Source: Microstegium vimineum (taxonomy: Eukaryota; Streptophyta; Magnoliopsida; Poales; Poaceae). From it: a DNA stretch of 64,000 nt. The position numbers and the translations under genes are program-made. Positions 47,069 to 59,021 of this stretch are shown one piece after another (position 1 is the first letter of the stretch; each line of letters begins with the position of its first letter). The notes beneath the pieces are model-generated. The model was not told where the DNA came from. It saw only the letters and a program-made list of their open reading frames with translations, and searched no databases. The stretch is taken from NCBI GenBank assembly GCA_022036555.1, contig CM039126.1, forward strand, positions 5,686,079 to 5,750,078. Reading direction: 5' to 3'.

Positions 47069-48375
47069 TGTCGGTGTTTGGAAACCGGGGTTCCCAGCAC
47101 CAACAAGTAAATTTGTGACTACGCATTCGGCCTCGGATGGTGAGCTAGATGAACACGAGCGATTTAGACGGGTTCAGACAGATTGTCCCTACGTTCGTGT
47201 TCAGCGAGGTGCCACTAGCTCCTTAGATTGTAGAAGGGGGGCTACAATGGTTGAGAGAGAGGACACAAACTTCCAAGTCTCTCGTGTGTGTGTGAGAGAG
47301 AGAGAGTGAAAACTATCAGCTATAGAGTCATACGAGCGAATGAGTCGAAGCCCCCGTACTAGGGTCCCCGGTTTTCCCTTTATAGCATAGGGGAAACCGA
47401 AGTTACAATTTGTCGGCTAAGGCTAGGCTATTAGAGAGAGAGAGCGCTTAAGCTAGGTAGAGTCGTACTCCTCCTTTCCCTGTTGACCATGCCAATTGTT
47501 GATGGCCACTAAACTCCAAATATAACCATCAACTATTGCATGAAATGATAAGGAATGAACTACAAAACATAGCTGTAGGGTTTGATTCTAACGAGTTCCA
47601 CGAATTTTGGTGTTCTCACTTGTTTTGCAGGATATTCCAGTCTCAAATAAGGAATTTCAGTACCCCATTGCGAAGAGCTTGTCAAGCTGATCGAACGGAC
47701 CTATCACTTGCTATACTTGGAGTCCAGATGAGAGAGATATCAACACCGCTATGGAATTCAACTTAGGAAGATTCTAGAACATACTGGAACCATCACCCAC
47801 CATATGTTTGAGGGGCTAAACTGACAAAATTCTACAACTATGGTGAATTGTGATTTCCCAGGGACTAAACAGGAAAAACAACAGTTGGAATCAAGGTGCA
47901 ACTCTCACCGATCGGGGGAAAACATATTCGACAAGGAAACCTACGTGGGAAGGCTCTAGAAGGATCAAGAAGATACCACAAGGCGGTGGGAGCCAAGGGG
48001 CTGCCAGGTGGGGCCAGCCGGCCAGCCTGGCCTAGAAGAGTTTGAGTCCTACTCCACTATGTTACCTCACAGCCGACCTTTAGATCCAATATAAGCTGTT
48101 GCTTAAGTCGGTTTGATCCAAGGGCTACGGTTCATCCCACCAAACTATAAATAAAGGGGAAAACCCCCTCTAGGAATCATTGTCTACCTACAGAGCAAAA
48201 GCTAGAGTTTCAACTCTCCATCCAAGTAGAAGTAGAGGTCCATCTAGATGTCGTCTAGTTTCTAGTCGTCTAGTTCTAGTTCATCTAGTTCTAGTTCATC
48301 TAATTGTAATTAGAGGTGAGAGAGGAGGATAAAGCTAGGAGGAGTCGGATCTATCGAATCTTCCTCTCTAGGTTC
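47069..48375 (+). mobile_element. LTR-like sequences (two adjoining), probably gypsy-type
   Basis: 47069 begins TGTCGGTGTTTGGAAACC, like a grass gypsy LTR start. A second start-like TGTTGATGGCC lies near 47498, followed by a TATA box (ACTATAAATAAAG, about 48145) and tandem CTAGTT(C/T) repeats (48250-48300) of an R/U5-like region. No primer site, coding region or target duplication was found. The borders are approximate. Confidence 0.4.
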
Positions 48376-48605
48376 TTCATTTTTGCACAAAAGACTAAAA
48401 TCACAATAAAAGCTATAAAAGGGTAAACAAAGTCTGAAATTATTTCCATCAATATGTTCTATGTATTTATAGTGCTTAAGATTAGTCCTAACCAAACAAA
48501 GTATACTTTCTTTCTCATGCACATGTCAGCACACTACCCACATGACTAATGAGAAACCTAGAACCAATGAAAAAAAACTATAATTCAGCAATTATAATTT
48601 CTAAC

Positions 48606-48995
48606 CTGTTGATCGGCTGTCGAGGACACCAACGACCATGACGTCTATGTCCGTAGACAGATCAGCTACTAGAGGGATGCGAGGGATTCCATAGGCGGTC
48701 CAAATGTAAAGTGGGATATCAGATGGATCAATCCGCATGTGTGTTGATTACCGTAGTCTGAATGCGGTCACGATCAAGAACAAGTACCCATTGCCTCACA
48801 TTGATGACCTACTTGATCAATTAAGAAAGGCTAAGTACTTCTCCAAGATTGACTCTTGCCAAGACGGTGTGCCAACTTGGCCTTTAGGTTGAGCACTGAC
48901 CGGCCTTGAAGTTCATCGTTCTCTAGGATGTCGAGATGATTCCGCCATAATTATCTTCCCTTGCGTACACGATGGTCCGCTTAGCAGGGAAGTAA
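48606..48995 (-). pseudogene. DUF569 exon-2 pseudogene fragment with gypsy filler
   Basis: Reading minus, an acceptor CTACTGCAG at 48996 leads into the ubiquitin-like half of a DUF569 protein (RTIVYAREDN, then in another frame GRSVLNLKAKLAHR). Beyond a foreign stretch (48735-48857) it resumes with SDIPLYIWTAYGIPR, VADLSTDIDVMVVGV and a donor ACAG/GTTAG at 48606. Downstream sequence to about 48390 resembles the second intron of genes A and C (for example GAAATTATTTCCATCAAT). No exon 1 or exon 3 is seen. It is a dead fifth copy about 10 kb from gene D. Confidence 0.7.
48735..48857 (+). mobile_element. Fragment of Ty3/gypsy reverse transcriptase inside the DUF569 fragment
   Basis: An uninterrupted + frame reads RMCVDYRSLNAVTIKNKYP and then LPHIDDLLDQL and AKYFSKIDS. 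This is the first conserved block of gypsy RT. No other gypsy sequence adjoins it. DUF569 coding sequence on the opposite strand lies directly on both sides. Confidence 0.8.
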
Positions 48996-49000
48996 CTGCA

Positions 49001-49571
49001 GTAGCGGAAGATGAAAATAAGTTAACTTCAATAGGTCATACAAGAAACATTGGATTCTCTCAAATTAGCGCAATGGTTAGGTTGCGGCCCACAAAAGACC
49101 CACATGACACAACCAAAAAGCCAGATGTGAAGGGCAGCTCAAGTATCATTTGGTAGCTTATGTGTTTCTTTTTCCATTTATATTACTTTTCTATAGGTGT
49201 GGTACTTTCATTTATATCATTATTTGTTAAGTGATGTTTTTTCTTTCATTTTGTTTGCTTTTTTATTTGTTCATGCACACGCGCCCATCACGTATTTCGT
49301 TCTCTCTTTTTTCGTTTTGTTAGGCTATCTTCAACGTGAGACCATTAGGACAGCCAAACCTAAAATAAGTGTCCAACAATATATCTATAGCCTCTAAGTC
49401 TTTAACAGATAACCGAGTATATATGGAAAATCCAATTTAAATGTCAGGAGAGGCATAATCTAAATGTGAGTATCCTCTTTTCTGAAGATTTATCTACATA
49501 AAGAGTTATCTTTTGGATTATGTGTTGAAGAATACCATATATTAAGGCCTTTACTTGTAGCATTATCCAAA
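49001..49571. other. Intergenic, nothing recognised
   Basis: T-rich and AT-rich sequence without a gene. Confidence 0.4.
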
Positions 49572-49680
49572 CACTACCACAAAACGAAATACCCTTGAGG
49601 GTTCCCTCAAGGAAAGGTGCAAAACCACCAAGAAAATCACTCGAGACGGCCAACACTCAAGGAAATACCGCCAAGAAAGA
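49572..49680 (+). mobile_element. Possible CACTA transposon terminus
   Basis: CACTACCACAAAACGAAATA begins with CACTA. It is followed by short subterminal repeats (CCTTGAGGG, CCTCAAGGAAA, ACTCAAGGAAAT, ACCACCAAGAAA, ACCGCCAAGAAAG) as in plant CACTA ends. The opposite terminus (TAGTG) was not found in the window. The following AT-rich DNA may belong to it. Confidence 0.4.
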
Positions 49681-49879
49681 ATATGTTTTGTATTTTGGGT
49701 CATAATTGTTGAAGACATTCTTACCTCGTTCATTATTTGTCCTTTTTATTAAAGTTTTATTCATCTTTTCATTTTTAAATATTATTTAAATTTATCTATT
49801 CATTTTTCTTTGTACTCTAATTTAAAAAATATTTTGCTTACCTTTTATTCTCATTTTCCCTTTATCTTTTGTTTTATGT

Positions 49880-50230
49880 TATATATATATATATATATAA
49901 CCAACCAGCCCAGCTCCCCCTCCCGCAGTCCCACCCAGATCTATATATACATGTGTTATTCTACACCCTAGGTGTAGAATATTCTACACCCAACCAACCA
50001 GCCCAGCTCCCCCTCCCGCAGTCCCGCCCAGCTCTTCCGCCCATTGCGTCGGCCCGCCGCCCATCGCGCAGCCCAGCTTCCCCTCTCGCGCTCCCGCCCA
50101 TTGCGCAACCCAACCCAGCTCCCCCTCCCAGCGCTCCTGCCATGTTTCCGGCAAATTTCGAACTCACAACCTCACGATGAGGACTTGAACCTGCTACGCT
50201 AGCCATGTGAGCCGTCAGTTGCTACTTGAA
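49880..50230 (+). repeat. Short direct duplication and palindrome, GC-rich
   Basis: ACCAACCAGCCCAGCTCCCC and the following 20 bp occur twice (about 49900 and 49995). Between them is a hairpin ATTCTACACC-CTA-GGTGTAGAAT (about 49958-49980). Further CCCAGCTCCCCCTCCC-type units continue to about 50130. No gene is recognised. Confidence 0.6.
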
Positions 50231-50399
50231 TGTAACACAATCACAAATGGATTTATGTATGACGGAAAACTAACCCCCTAATTAATTATGTCTTGGTAAG
50301 CACAATCATATCCTAAACGTCAATAAATCAGGGTATGGAGCGAATAGGTACTACTCCACCCTTTTGTTTATATGCATGCAGCTCTTATGTTCTTACATG

Positions 50400-51540
50400 G
50401 CTCCCCTATGCTTTTTTATTCAAGTAGTTGTCAGTATTTTTATTACGAAATACTGATTATGGTGTTATAGTATTTTTATTACTTAGAGATATCGTCAACT
50501 ACTGAAGTTATAGTATCGGTTATACCAAAGGTTACTGACAAAAATACTTGAAGATATTGATAAAATACTTCACGATATACTGATAATTAAAGATATTCAG
50601 TATTCACTACTTGACGATATACTGATAACTACTTAAAATACTTGATGGTATATTGGTATTTTTTCTATATGTCAGTATTCAGTATTTAGTATTCAATATT
50701 CAGTATATGAATCTAGAGTACATGTTAGTATTCAATATGTATTTTTTTACATGTCGGTATTTTCCATATGTCAGTATTCAATATTCTATATTCAGTATTT
50801 AGTATTCAGTATATGGATCTAGCGTCTTTGAGTACATGTTAGTATTGATTATTTTTTTGCAAGTATCTTTTGTTATTACTATGACTTTAGTAGTCTTCAA
50901 TATATTTTTTTAGTCTTTCTTTAAAATTACTCCTTGTTTTCATTCAGTACATGTAGGTATGTTGCTCTAGTATTTGTTAGTATAATCTTTCAGTACTTCT
51001 TAGTATTGTCCTCTCATTTCCATTGAGGTCATTCTCATTGTTTGGTATAGGTGAATATGTTTGTTTTAGTACATGTTAGTATATTTCTTTTAGTAGTATT
51101 TGTTAATATTTTCCTCTTTTATTTATGGAGCATTTCTTGAGCACTTGTTAGTACTATCCTTTAGTAAGACTTCAGTATTTTATTCTAGTATCCTTAAGTA
51201 GCTCTTAATATTTTAACTGTATTTTTTCTTGAGTAGATGTTAATATTTATCAGTATTTCTCTAGCAGTTATGAGTATCATAAGCATTGTGAGTACTTCAC
51301 ACCTGATAGAGTCGGTAGCTGATATTATTTATCTCATAGTATTTTTTAGTATTTCTACTTCCAATGTTTAATTAATTTTGCCACTATTTAAAATAATACT
51401 GGAACAACAAATACTGCAACAAAAAATATTGCATACTGAAACCCTAATCAGTATCGTACTACGACACCTAACCACTATGGATGTTGCAATCCTAATCAGT
51501 ATTTATATCTAAGAAATACTTGCATATATTATATGATTAA
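50400..51540 (+). repeat. AT-rich array of degenerate AGTATT / AGTACATGTTAGTAT units
   Basis: Variants of CAGTATT, TAGTATT and AGTAC(A/T)TGTTAGTAT(T) recur dozens of times on + with irregular spacing. For example, AGTACATGTTAGTATT occurs near 50719, 50832 and 51072 and decayed forms are between them. It has no coding capacity. It may be the internal or subterminal repeat of a transposon. Confidence 0.6.
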
Positions 51541-51576
51541 TTGTAGGGGTATTTTTCCATAGCCCAATTAAATAAG

Positions 51577-52777
51577 TGAAAGTGCAATCAAGCTCTAAGT
51601 GGGTTTTGGTGTTGATGACCGTTTAATTCAAGAACTAATGAGATATATTAAGATGATAAGCAGGTAATAACAAAAAGAGGAAATACATAGAGAAGGTGGA
51701 GATACACCAATTCTTATGATGGCTTCTCTACTCATCAAAGGTTTAAATTCATTTATGGTTTGAATTTGAGTATAGGCATGCCGTACTATTAAGGGGGATT
51801 CTAGTGCTCTTTGGTCAGATGTGAATCACATGCTCAAATCTTTATCTCAAACATGCACTCAGCTAGCTCAGTGTCCAGGCCAAAACTCAACTCCAGCAGA
51901 CACACTGAGCTAGGGCGGCAGTGCCGCCCTCCTATTCCAGCGAATCTCCTTAACTATAAATAGCCGCTGGAACGGTCTTCACCTTACCAGTCCATACCCC
52001 TTCGTCATCCTCGCGAATCTGACCGTTGGAAACAGAGCTCTCTCTCCCTCTCTCTCACTCCATTGTTGACCTTCACCCTCCAAGCAATCCCACACTTTCT
52101 ACCATAGATTCTTGAGGGAAAAGGCAGCAAAACACTCCTAGAGAGCGGATCTACTACTTCCCAAAGTCTAAGAGCTTGTGGTTCACGTTTGGCCGGCGGT
52201 GCTAGGGTTTGTTACCCTTGGAGCTTGCTCCTAGCCGGCTAGGCGTCGCCCTAGAGCTTGCCTCTCGCTTGTGGCAGCCTAGGGAAGATTGTAATCGACT
52301 TGTGAAGCTAAGGTATTACCCCTCATCTCAAGGATTCACTTCCTTGACTTGAGATTGAGTTAGAGTTGCAAAGCTCCTAGCCTTTGTAGCACCTCAACAA
52401 CGTGGACTTAGGCAAGCCTTTGTGACGAGCTGAACCACGGGATAAATACTTGTGTCTTGTGTGCTGGTCCCCTAGTACTTTGTTCTCGCAATATTTCTTG
52501 TGCTAGGGTTTGTGTTGGGGATCCAAGGAAAGAAGACATTTCTGTGGTAACCAGTCTTCGAACTGGTTCTTGTGTTGATTTTACAGGGAAGGACACATCT
52601 TGGAGACTAGTATCCCCCTGCCAAAACTCATCTCTTTCTATCAAGTTTTTGTAGGCCGGTAGTGCCGCCCTATTGAGGACGGCAGTGCTGCCCTAGCATT
52701 TGATCTTTGCGTGTTGTGAATTTTTACAGGCCTATTCACCCCCCCTCTAGGCTGTTTACCCTTCCTGAGATCCTACA
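51577..52777 (+). repeat. 5' LTR of the Copia element
   Basis: It begins TGAAAGTGCAATCAAG and ends GAGATCCTACA. It contains one palindrome upstream of the TATA box (51913-51929) and two near the 3' end (52654-52670, 52677-52693). Confidence 0.95.
51955..51962 (+). promoter_or_regulatory. TATA box of the 5' LTR promoter
   Basis: TATAAATA lies about 26 bp downstream of the U3 palindrome. The same box lies at 62171-62178 in the 3' LTR. Confidence 0.75.
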
Positions 52778-52779
52778 AG

Positions 52780-52791
52780 TGGTATCAGAGC
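52780..52791 (+). promoter_or_regulatory. Primer binding site (initiator Met-tRNA)
   Basis: TGGTATCAGAGC lies two bases after the end of the 5' LTR. It is complementary to the 3' end of plant initiator methionine tRNA and standard for Copia elements. Confidence 0.92.
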
Positions 52792-52825
52792 TTGGATACT
52801 TCATATACGCTTCACTGCGTGAAGT

Positions 52826-55721
52826 ATGGAAACGGGTCAAGGTTCGGTGGTGCCTCGAGATGGTGAGGCAACGGACAAGGTGGTAGTGGACGATGCGAGC
52901 AGCAGCGAGGTATCCGCCTCAAGCTACTCCTCACTTCCCGCTGCCAAGGCCACCGATGAGGAAAAGATAGAAGCAAAGAAGGCAAGAAGAGCACTTAGAG
53001 AAAAGAAAAGAGAAGATAAAAGAAAAGAAGAGAAGAAAGAGAGAAAAGAAGCAAGAAGACTCAAGAGAGAAGAAAGAGTGAAGAGAAGGGCAGCAAGGGC
53101 AAAGAAAGAAGAAAAGAAGCCCAAGGATACTTCATCTAGTGAGCTATCAAGTAGCTCGGATGATGGTGATGATGATGCATCCTACTATGACTCAAAGGGT
53201 GGAAGGAAGAAGAAGGAGAAAGATGATGGCAGCATCAACAACAAGAAAAAGTACTCTGCCGTCTCTTTCAACTATTCTTATTTGACTAGCCGAGACCGTA
53301 AGTCTTTCGTGAATGTTCCCACCGGCAAGTTACCTCATTTCGATGGGACTAACTTTGCTAAGTGGAAGCATTTGATGAAGGCTTACCTTATTGGTCTTCA
53401 CCCTGGTCTTTGGGAGATTGTTGTGAAAGGTGTGCAGGTGCCTGAGGATCCCGAAGAACCAACAAATGAGGAGATGATTGATGTCCATCTCAATGCTCAA
53501 GCTACTAGCATCCTCCTTAGTGCCTTGGATGGAAATGAGTACAATAGGGTGATGAATGTGGATGTGGCCAAGAAAATATGGGACACCCTACACCTAGCTC
53601 ATGAAGGTATGGATAAGGTGAGAAAGGCTAAGATTGACTTGATGATGACCACTCAATCGGTTTGTGATTGTGGATGGTGAAGGTGCCCAAGAGATGTTTG
53701 ATCGGTTGATGACCGTGGTAGGCAAGATTAGAGGATATGGTTGTGAGGAGCTTGATGATCACAAGGTGGTGAAAATTATGTTGGAAGCTTACTCACCAAG
53801 AAATGAGACTGTGGTCACCTTGATTAGAGACAAGAAGAAGTTTGAGCACTTCACTCCCAATGATGTGCTTGGAAGATTATTGACATTTGATATGCAAAGA
53901 GAGGAAGCAAATGAAAGAAGAAAGCTTGGAGAGTTGCAATCAAAGCTTGATGGCATGAAGATCAAGGATGTAGCTCTCAAGTCAAGCAAAGCAACCAAGA
54001 AGAGCTTCCCAAGCAAGAAAGAGGGCAGCAAGCAAGCTTCTACTAGCAAGCCCAAGAAAATGAAGGAAGTGCAACAAGAAGATGACTTCACTTCCTCTTC
54101 AAGTGATGATGAAGATGATGGGGCTGATTTTGAAGAGATCAAAGACATGGCATTCTTCATCAAGAAGTACAACAAGGGTTTGAAGCAAAATGGCTACAAG
54201 TTTGTGAAGAGAAGATTCCCTAGCAAGAAGAAGAGAACTTGCTACAATTGTGGGAGCACCGAGCATTTTATTGCAAATTGCCCAAATGAGAAGAAAGATG
54301 GGTTTCGCAAGAAGGAAAGACAAGATGGCAAGTTTGAGAACAAGAGAAGATTCAAGCAAGTGGGTGAAGCCCACATTGGTCATGAGTGGGATTCATCACT
54401 AAGCCAAAGTGATGAGGATGAGAAGCTTGCAGCCATTGCTATTCAAGAACCATCCTCTATACTGAAGCTATTCAACAAAATGAGTGATGATGACTACTAC
54501 TCCCCTCACATTTACCTTATGGCAAAGGGTGAGAAGGTAAAATCAAAAGCAAAACCCCTTTCTCCCTCTCATGATGCTTCTAGTAGTGATATTAGTGATA
54601 GTTCTAGTGATGAAGGTTCTAGTGATGAAGAAATAGATGAAATAATAAAGAACCTAAATCCTAAGATCACACTAATAATCTCTAAGCTAAAGGAGGAATT
54701 AGAGGGAACCCAAGTAGAGTTGGACAATAGAGAAAATGATCTTGATGAACTTAAGAAAATGTATATTGCCAACAAGAAAGCTCTTAAGGAAGAGAGAAGT
54801 GAGGTGAAATCTTTGCAAAGGGTTTTGGCCAAAGAGCAAGAAGATCATGCTCTCACAAAGAAGGAAAATATTTCACTCCATAAAAAGTATTGTGTCTTAG
54901 ATGAAAAGCACAAAGAAATGGAGTTGCAATATAGCCTTCTTTGGGAGAGCAACCCACAGCCCTCTACCTTAAAGGATACCTCTATTCCCTCCACTAGCCA
55001 AGGTTGTGGAAGATGTTTTGAAATTGATATAAATGCTTATTCCACTAACCTTGCCAATATGAAAGCTATGAGAAAGGAGATTGCTAGGCTCAATGCTTTG
55101 CTACAAGAAAAGAGCAATGATGACAAGAAATCAGCAAGTGGCAAAGTTGATCAACCAAAGAAGCCAAAGTTCAAGGATGGAAGACATCCCTTAATCAAGG
55201 ATGGACTTGGCCTCACTCGTGGAGGCAAAGAGAATGGAAGAAAGGTTGTAAAAGGAATTGAATGTGTTCAGTTTGTGAGCAGTGGGAGAATAGGTACAGA
55301 GGGGCCTGCACAGCCAGTGGCACAAGCCTCACCCCAAGCAGCACAGCCAACCAAGGGCGGCAGTGCCACTGTGAAGGGCGACAGTGCCGCTCCCCGCAGA
55401 AAAGGGAAGGCCACCTATGAATCCACTGCCCACAGCAAGCACACTAAAGAGATGTATAAGGTGAATAATGAGGTGCAGAAGCCTAAGGAAACTATATGGG
55501 CCACTCCAAATAGATATTCATATCAATCAAAAGCTCAAGCATCTCGCTCAAGTTTGAAGTCTTGCTTTGAATTGAAGAACAACAGCAAGGGAGAAGTAAT
55601 TGCCAAGCATATTGGCAATGGAAAGAATATTTACATTAATGCTTTCATTTGGGTTCCTAAGACTCTAGTTACTAACATGCAAGGCCCCAAGAATCTTTGG
55701 GAACCTAAATCAAGGAACTAA
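52826..55721 (+). pseudogene. Copia gag, one frameshift
   Basis: It begins METGQGSVVPRDGE in good position after the primer site. A long Lys/Glu/Arg-rich charged stretch (about residues 45-100) is followed by the gag core (LPHFDGTNFAKWKHLMKAYL, about 166-190). A one-base shift near 53655-53675 moves the reading to the frame starting 53664. That frame carries GEGAQEMFDRL, Ser/Asp-rich linkers, a zinc knuckle CYNCGSTEHFIANCP (TGC at 54240), a coiled-coil-like region and a tail with two copies of the palindrome (55355-55394). It ends at TAA 55719-55721. Gag would form the particle and bind RNA. Length over 950 codons is typical of Sireviruses. Confidence 0.88.
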
Positions 55722-55734
55722 ACTTGTTTTGTAG

Positions 55735-58700
55735 GCATACTCCTCCGGTGGGTCAAGTTGGGTGCTTGATAGTGGATGTACAAATCATATGACCGAAGAA
55801 AGGAGTATGTTCAGTTCATATACCCCTCAACTGATGCTAATGAGAACATTGTATTTGGAGACAACTCAAAGGGGGATGTGGTCGGTCTTGGTAAAGTTGC
55901 TATAACTCTAGATCATTCTATCTCTAATGTTTTGCATGTTGATTCGTTGAGTTACAATTTGTTGTCCGTTTCACAACTTTGTGAGATTGGATACAATTAT
56001 CTCTTTACGGATAAGGGCGTGGAAGTTCTTAAGAGGGAGGATTCCTCTATTGTCTTTACGGGTCGTTTGAAGGGCAAGCTTTACTTAGTTGATTTCAACA
56101 AAAGTAAGGCTAAGCTTGAGACTTGTCTAGTGGCAAAATCTAGCATAGGTTGGCTATGACATCGTCGACTAGCCCATGTTGGGATGAGGAACTTGGCCAA
56201 ACTCCTAAAGAATGAACACATCCTTGGACTAACAAATGTTCATTTTGAGAAAGATAGGATATGTGGAGCATGCCAAGCCGGAAAGCAAGTAGGTGTACCT
56301 CACCCACCAAAGAGCATCATGACCACCACTCAACCTTTGGAGTTGATTCATATGGATCTCTTTGGACCGGTTGCCTACATAAGTATCGGGGGTAACAAAT
56401 ATGGATTAGTTATTGTTGATGATTATTCTCGTTTCACTTGGGTGTTCTTTGTTTATGATAAGTCTCAGGTACAAGACAAAGTGAAAATCTTTATGAGAAG
56501 GGCCCAAAAGAAATTCGATCTCCCAATCAAGAAAGTGAGAAGTGATAATGGGACTGAGTTCAAGAACACCATGGTGGAAGAGTTTCTTGATGATGAGGGC
56601 ATCAAACATGAATTTTCAGCTCCTTACACCCCTCAACAAAATGGTGTAGTAGAGAGGAAGAATAGGACTCTCATTGATATGGTAAGGACAATGCTTGATG
56701 AATACAAGACTTCGGACATCTTTTGGTGTAAAGCAATCAACACCGCTTGTCATGCCATCAACCGTCTCTACCTACACAAGAAGCTTCAAAAGACATCATA
56801 TGAACTCCTAACCGGTAACAAACCAAAGGTGTCTTACTTTAGAGTTTTTGGTGCAAAGTGTTCATTCTCAACAAAAGACCCAAAACCTCTAAGTTTGCTC
56901 CTAAAGTTGATATTGGCATATTACTTGGTTATGGATCAAATGAGCATGCCTATCGTGTCTACAACCAAACCGTTGGTAGAGTTGAGATCATGGTAGACGT
57001 GACATTTGATGAATCTAATGACTCTCAAGTAGAGCAAGTTGATGAAAGTGTTGTAGGAAAGGAGGATCCACCATGTGAAGCAATCAAGAATTTGGCCATA
57101 GGAGAAATTAGGCCACTCGAAGAAGAAGATGCTGATCATGAAGAACCTCAAAGTGTTGTTGCTCAAGATTCCACTGTCACACTCCACAACCAACAGCAAC
57201 AAACGCCTGCTGCAGTTCAGCAGGGCAGCAGTGCCGCCCCAGTGAACCAGCAGCAAGCAGTTCATTCAGCACTCCATCACCTCAAGGGCTGAACTTAGAA
57301 CCTATATTTGAACAAGAACAAGAAGATAATGCATCAGAAGATCAAGGAGGTGTTGATCACCCAAGACTATGCCAAACTATACAACGGGATCATCTCGTTG
57401 ACAACATTCTAGGAAGCATTCGCAAGGGGTAACAACTCGCTCTGATATAGCAAACTTTTGTTAATATTACTCGTTTGTTTCCTCCTTGGAACCCTTGAAG
57501 GTAGATCAAGCTCTTGATGACTCGGATTGGATTATGGCAATGCAAGAAGAGCTAAACAACTTTGAAAGAAATCAAGTATGGAGTTTGGTGGAAAGGCCCA
57601 ATACCAATGTGATAGGTACTAAATGGGTATTCCGCAACAAGCAAGATGAAAATGGTGTGGTGACAAGGAACAAGGCAAGATTGGTGGCTCAAGGGTTCAC
57701 TCAAGTAGAGGGCTTGGAGTTTGAAGAAACATATGCACCGGTGGCAATACTTGAAGCAATTCGGATGCTTCTAGCTTTTGCTGCCCATCATGACTTCAAG
57801 CTATATCAAATGGATGTTAAGAGCGCATTTCTCAATGGCCCAATACAAGAGTTGGTTTATGTTGAGCAGTCACCCGGTTTTGAAGACCCCCAGTTCCCCA
57901 ACCATGTCTTCCAACTCCAAAAGGCGCTCTATGGGCTTAAGCAAGCACCTAGAGCATGGTATGAATGCCTTAAGGAATTCTTGCTCAAGCAAGGCTTTGA
58001 AATAGGCAAAGCCGATCCTACCCTTTTCACTTACAAGTTCAATAAAGATATCTTTGTGTGCCAAATATATGTCGATGACATAATATTTGGTAGTACTAAT
58101 GTCTCCTTTTATGAAGAGTTTAGTAGGACTATGACCAAGAGGTTTGAGATGTCCATGATGGGTGAGCTCAAGTTCTTTCTTGGATTTCAAATCAAACAAT
58201 TGAAGGAAGGGACTTTTCTTTGTCAAGCCAAGTACACTCAAGACATGCTAAAGAAGTTTGACTTGGTGAATGCGAAGCCCATCAAAACTCCCATGCCAAC
58301 CAATGGACATCTTGATCTTGATATTGAAGGGAAAGCTATGGATCAAAAGGTATATCCCTCCATGATCGGCTCTCTTCTTTACCTTTGTGCATCTAGGCCA
58401 GACATAATGCTTAGTGTGTGCATGTGTGCTAGATTTCAAGCTAACCCGAAAGAGTGCCACTTAGTGGTGGTTAAGAGAATCTTGAGATATTTACTACACA
58501 CTCCTAACCTTGGCTTGTGGTATCCTAAGGGCTCCAAGTTCGATCTACTTGGCTATTCGGATTCCGATTATGCCGGTTGTAAGGTAGACTGAAAAAGCAC
58601 TTCGGGGACATGTCAATTCCTTGGACGGTCCTTGGTGTCTTGGGGTTCTAAAAAGCAAAATTGTGTAGCCTTTTCCACCGCCGAGGCCGAGTATGTTGCA

Positions 58701-59021
58701 GTCGGTGCTTGTTGTGCTCAACTACTTTGGATGAGGCAAACCTTAAAAGATTTCGGATGTCAATTCACCAAGATACCTCTCTTGTGTGATAACGAGAGTG
58801 CCATTAAACTTGCAAACAACCCAATTAGTCACTCTAGAACAAAACACATAGGCATCCGTCATCACTTCTTGAGAGACCATGAATTAAAAGGAGATATCGC
58901 AATTCGCCATGTGAGCACCGAAAAGCAACTAGCTGATATCTTCACTAAGCCTCTAGATGAGACAAGGTTTTGTGCTTTGCGTAGTGAGCTAAATATTCTT
59001 GATTCTCGTAACCTTGGTTGA
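55735..59021 (+). pseudogene. Copia pol: protease, integrase, RT, RNase H; broken
   Basis: The domains in order are: protease (WVLDSGCTNHMT, about 55765), GAG-pre-integrase (HRRLAHVGMRNL), integrase (HMDLFGP, VRSDNGTEF and QQNGVVERKNR hold the D, D and E), a linker with one palindrome (57223-57239), RT (KWVFRNKQDENG, YVDDIIFG about 58068) and RNase H (STAEAEYVAVG, LCDNESAIKLA, HIGIRHHFLRD), ending DSRNLG. The protease core is in the +1 frame relative to gag. Lesions are frameshifts near 55822-55835, 56865-56880, 57260-57285 and 57427-57431. There are stops at 56157-56159 (TGA where a Trp is usual), 57462-57464 (TAA) and 58590-58592 (TGA, probably from CGA). It cannot make a full polyprotein. 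Confidence 0.9.

Noticed and set aside
50120..50215. Possible tRNA-like segment
   Set aside because: I could not form a cloverleaf with A and B box promoters. It is probably a chance resemblance.
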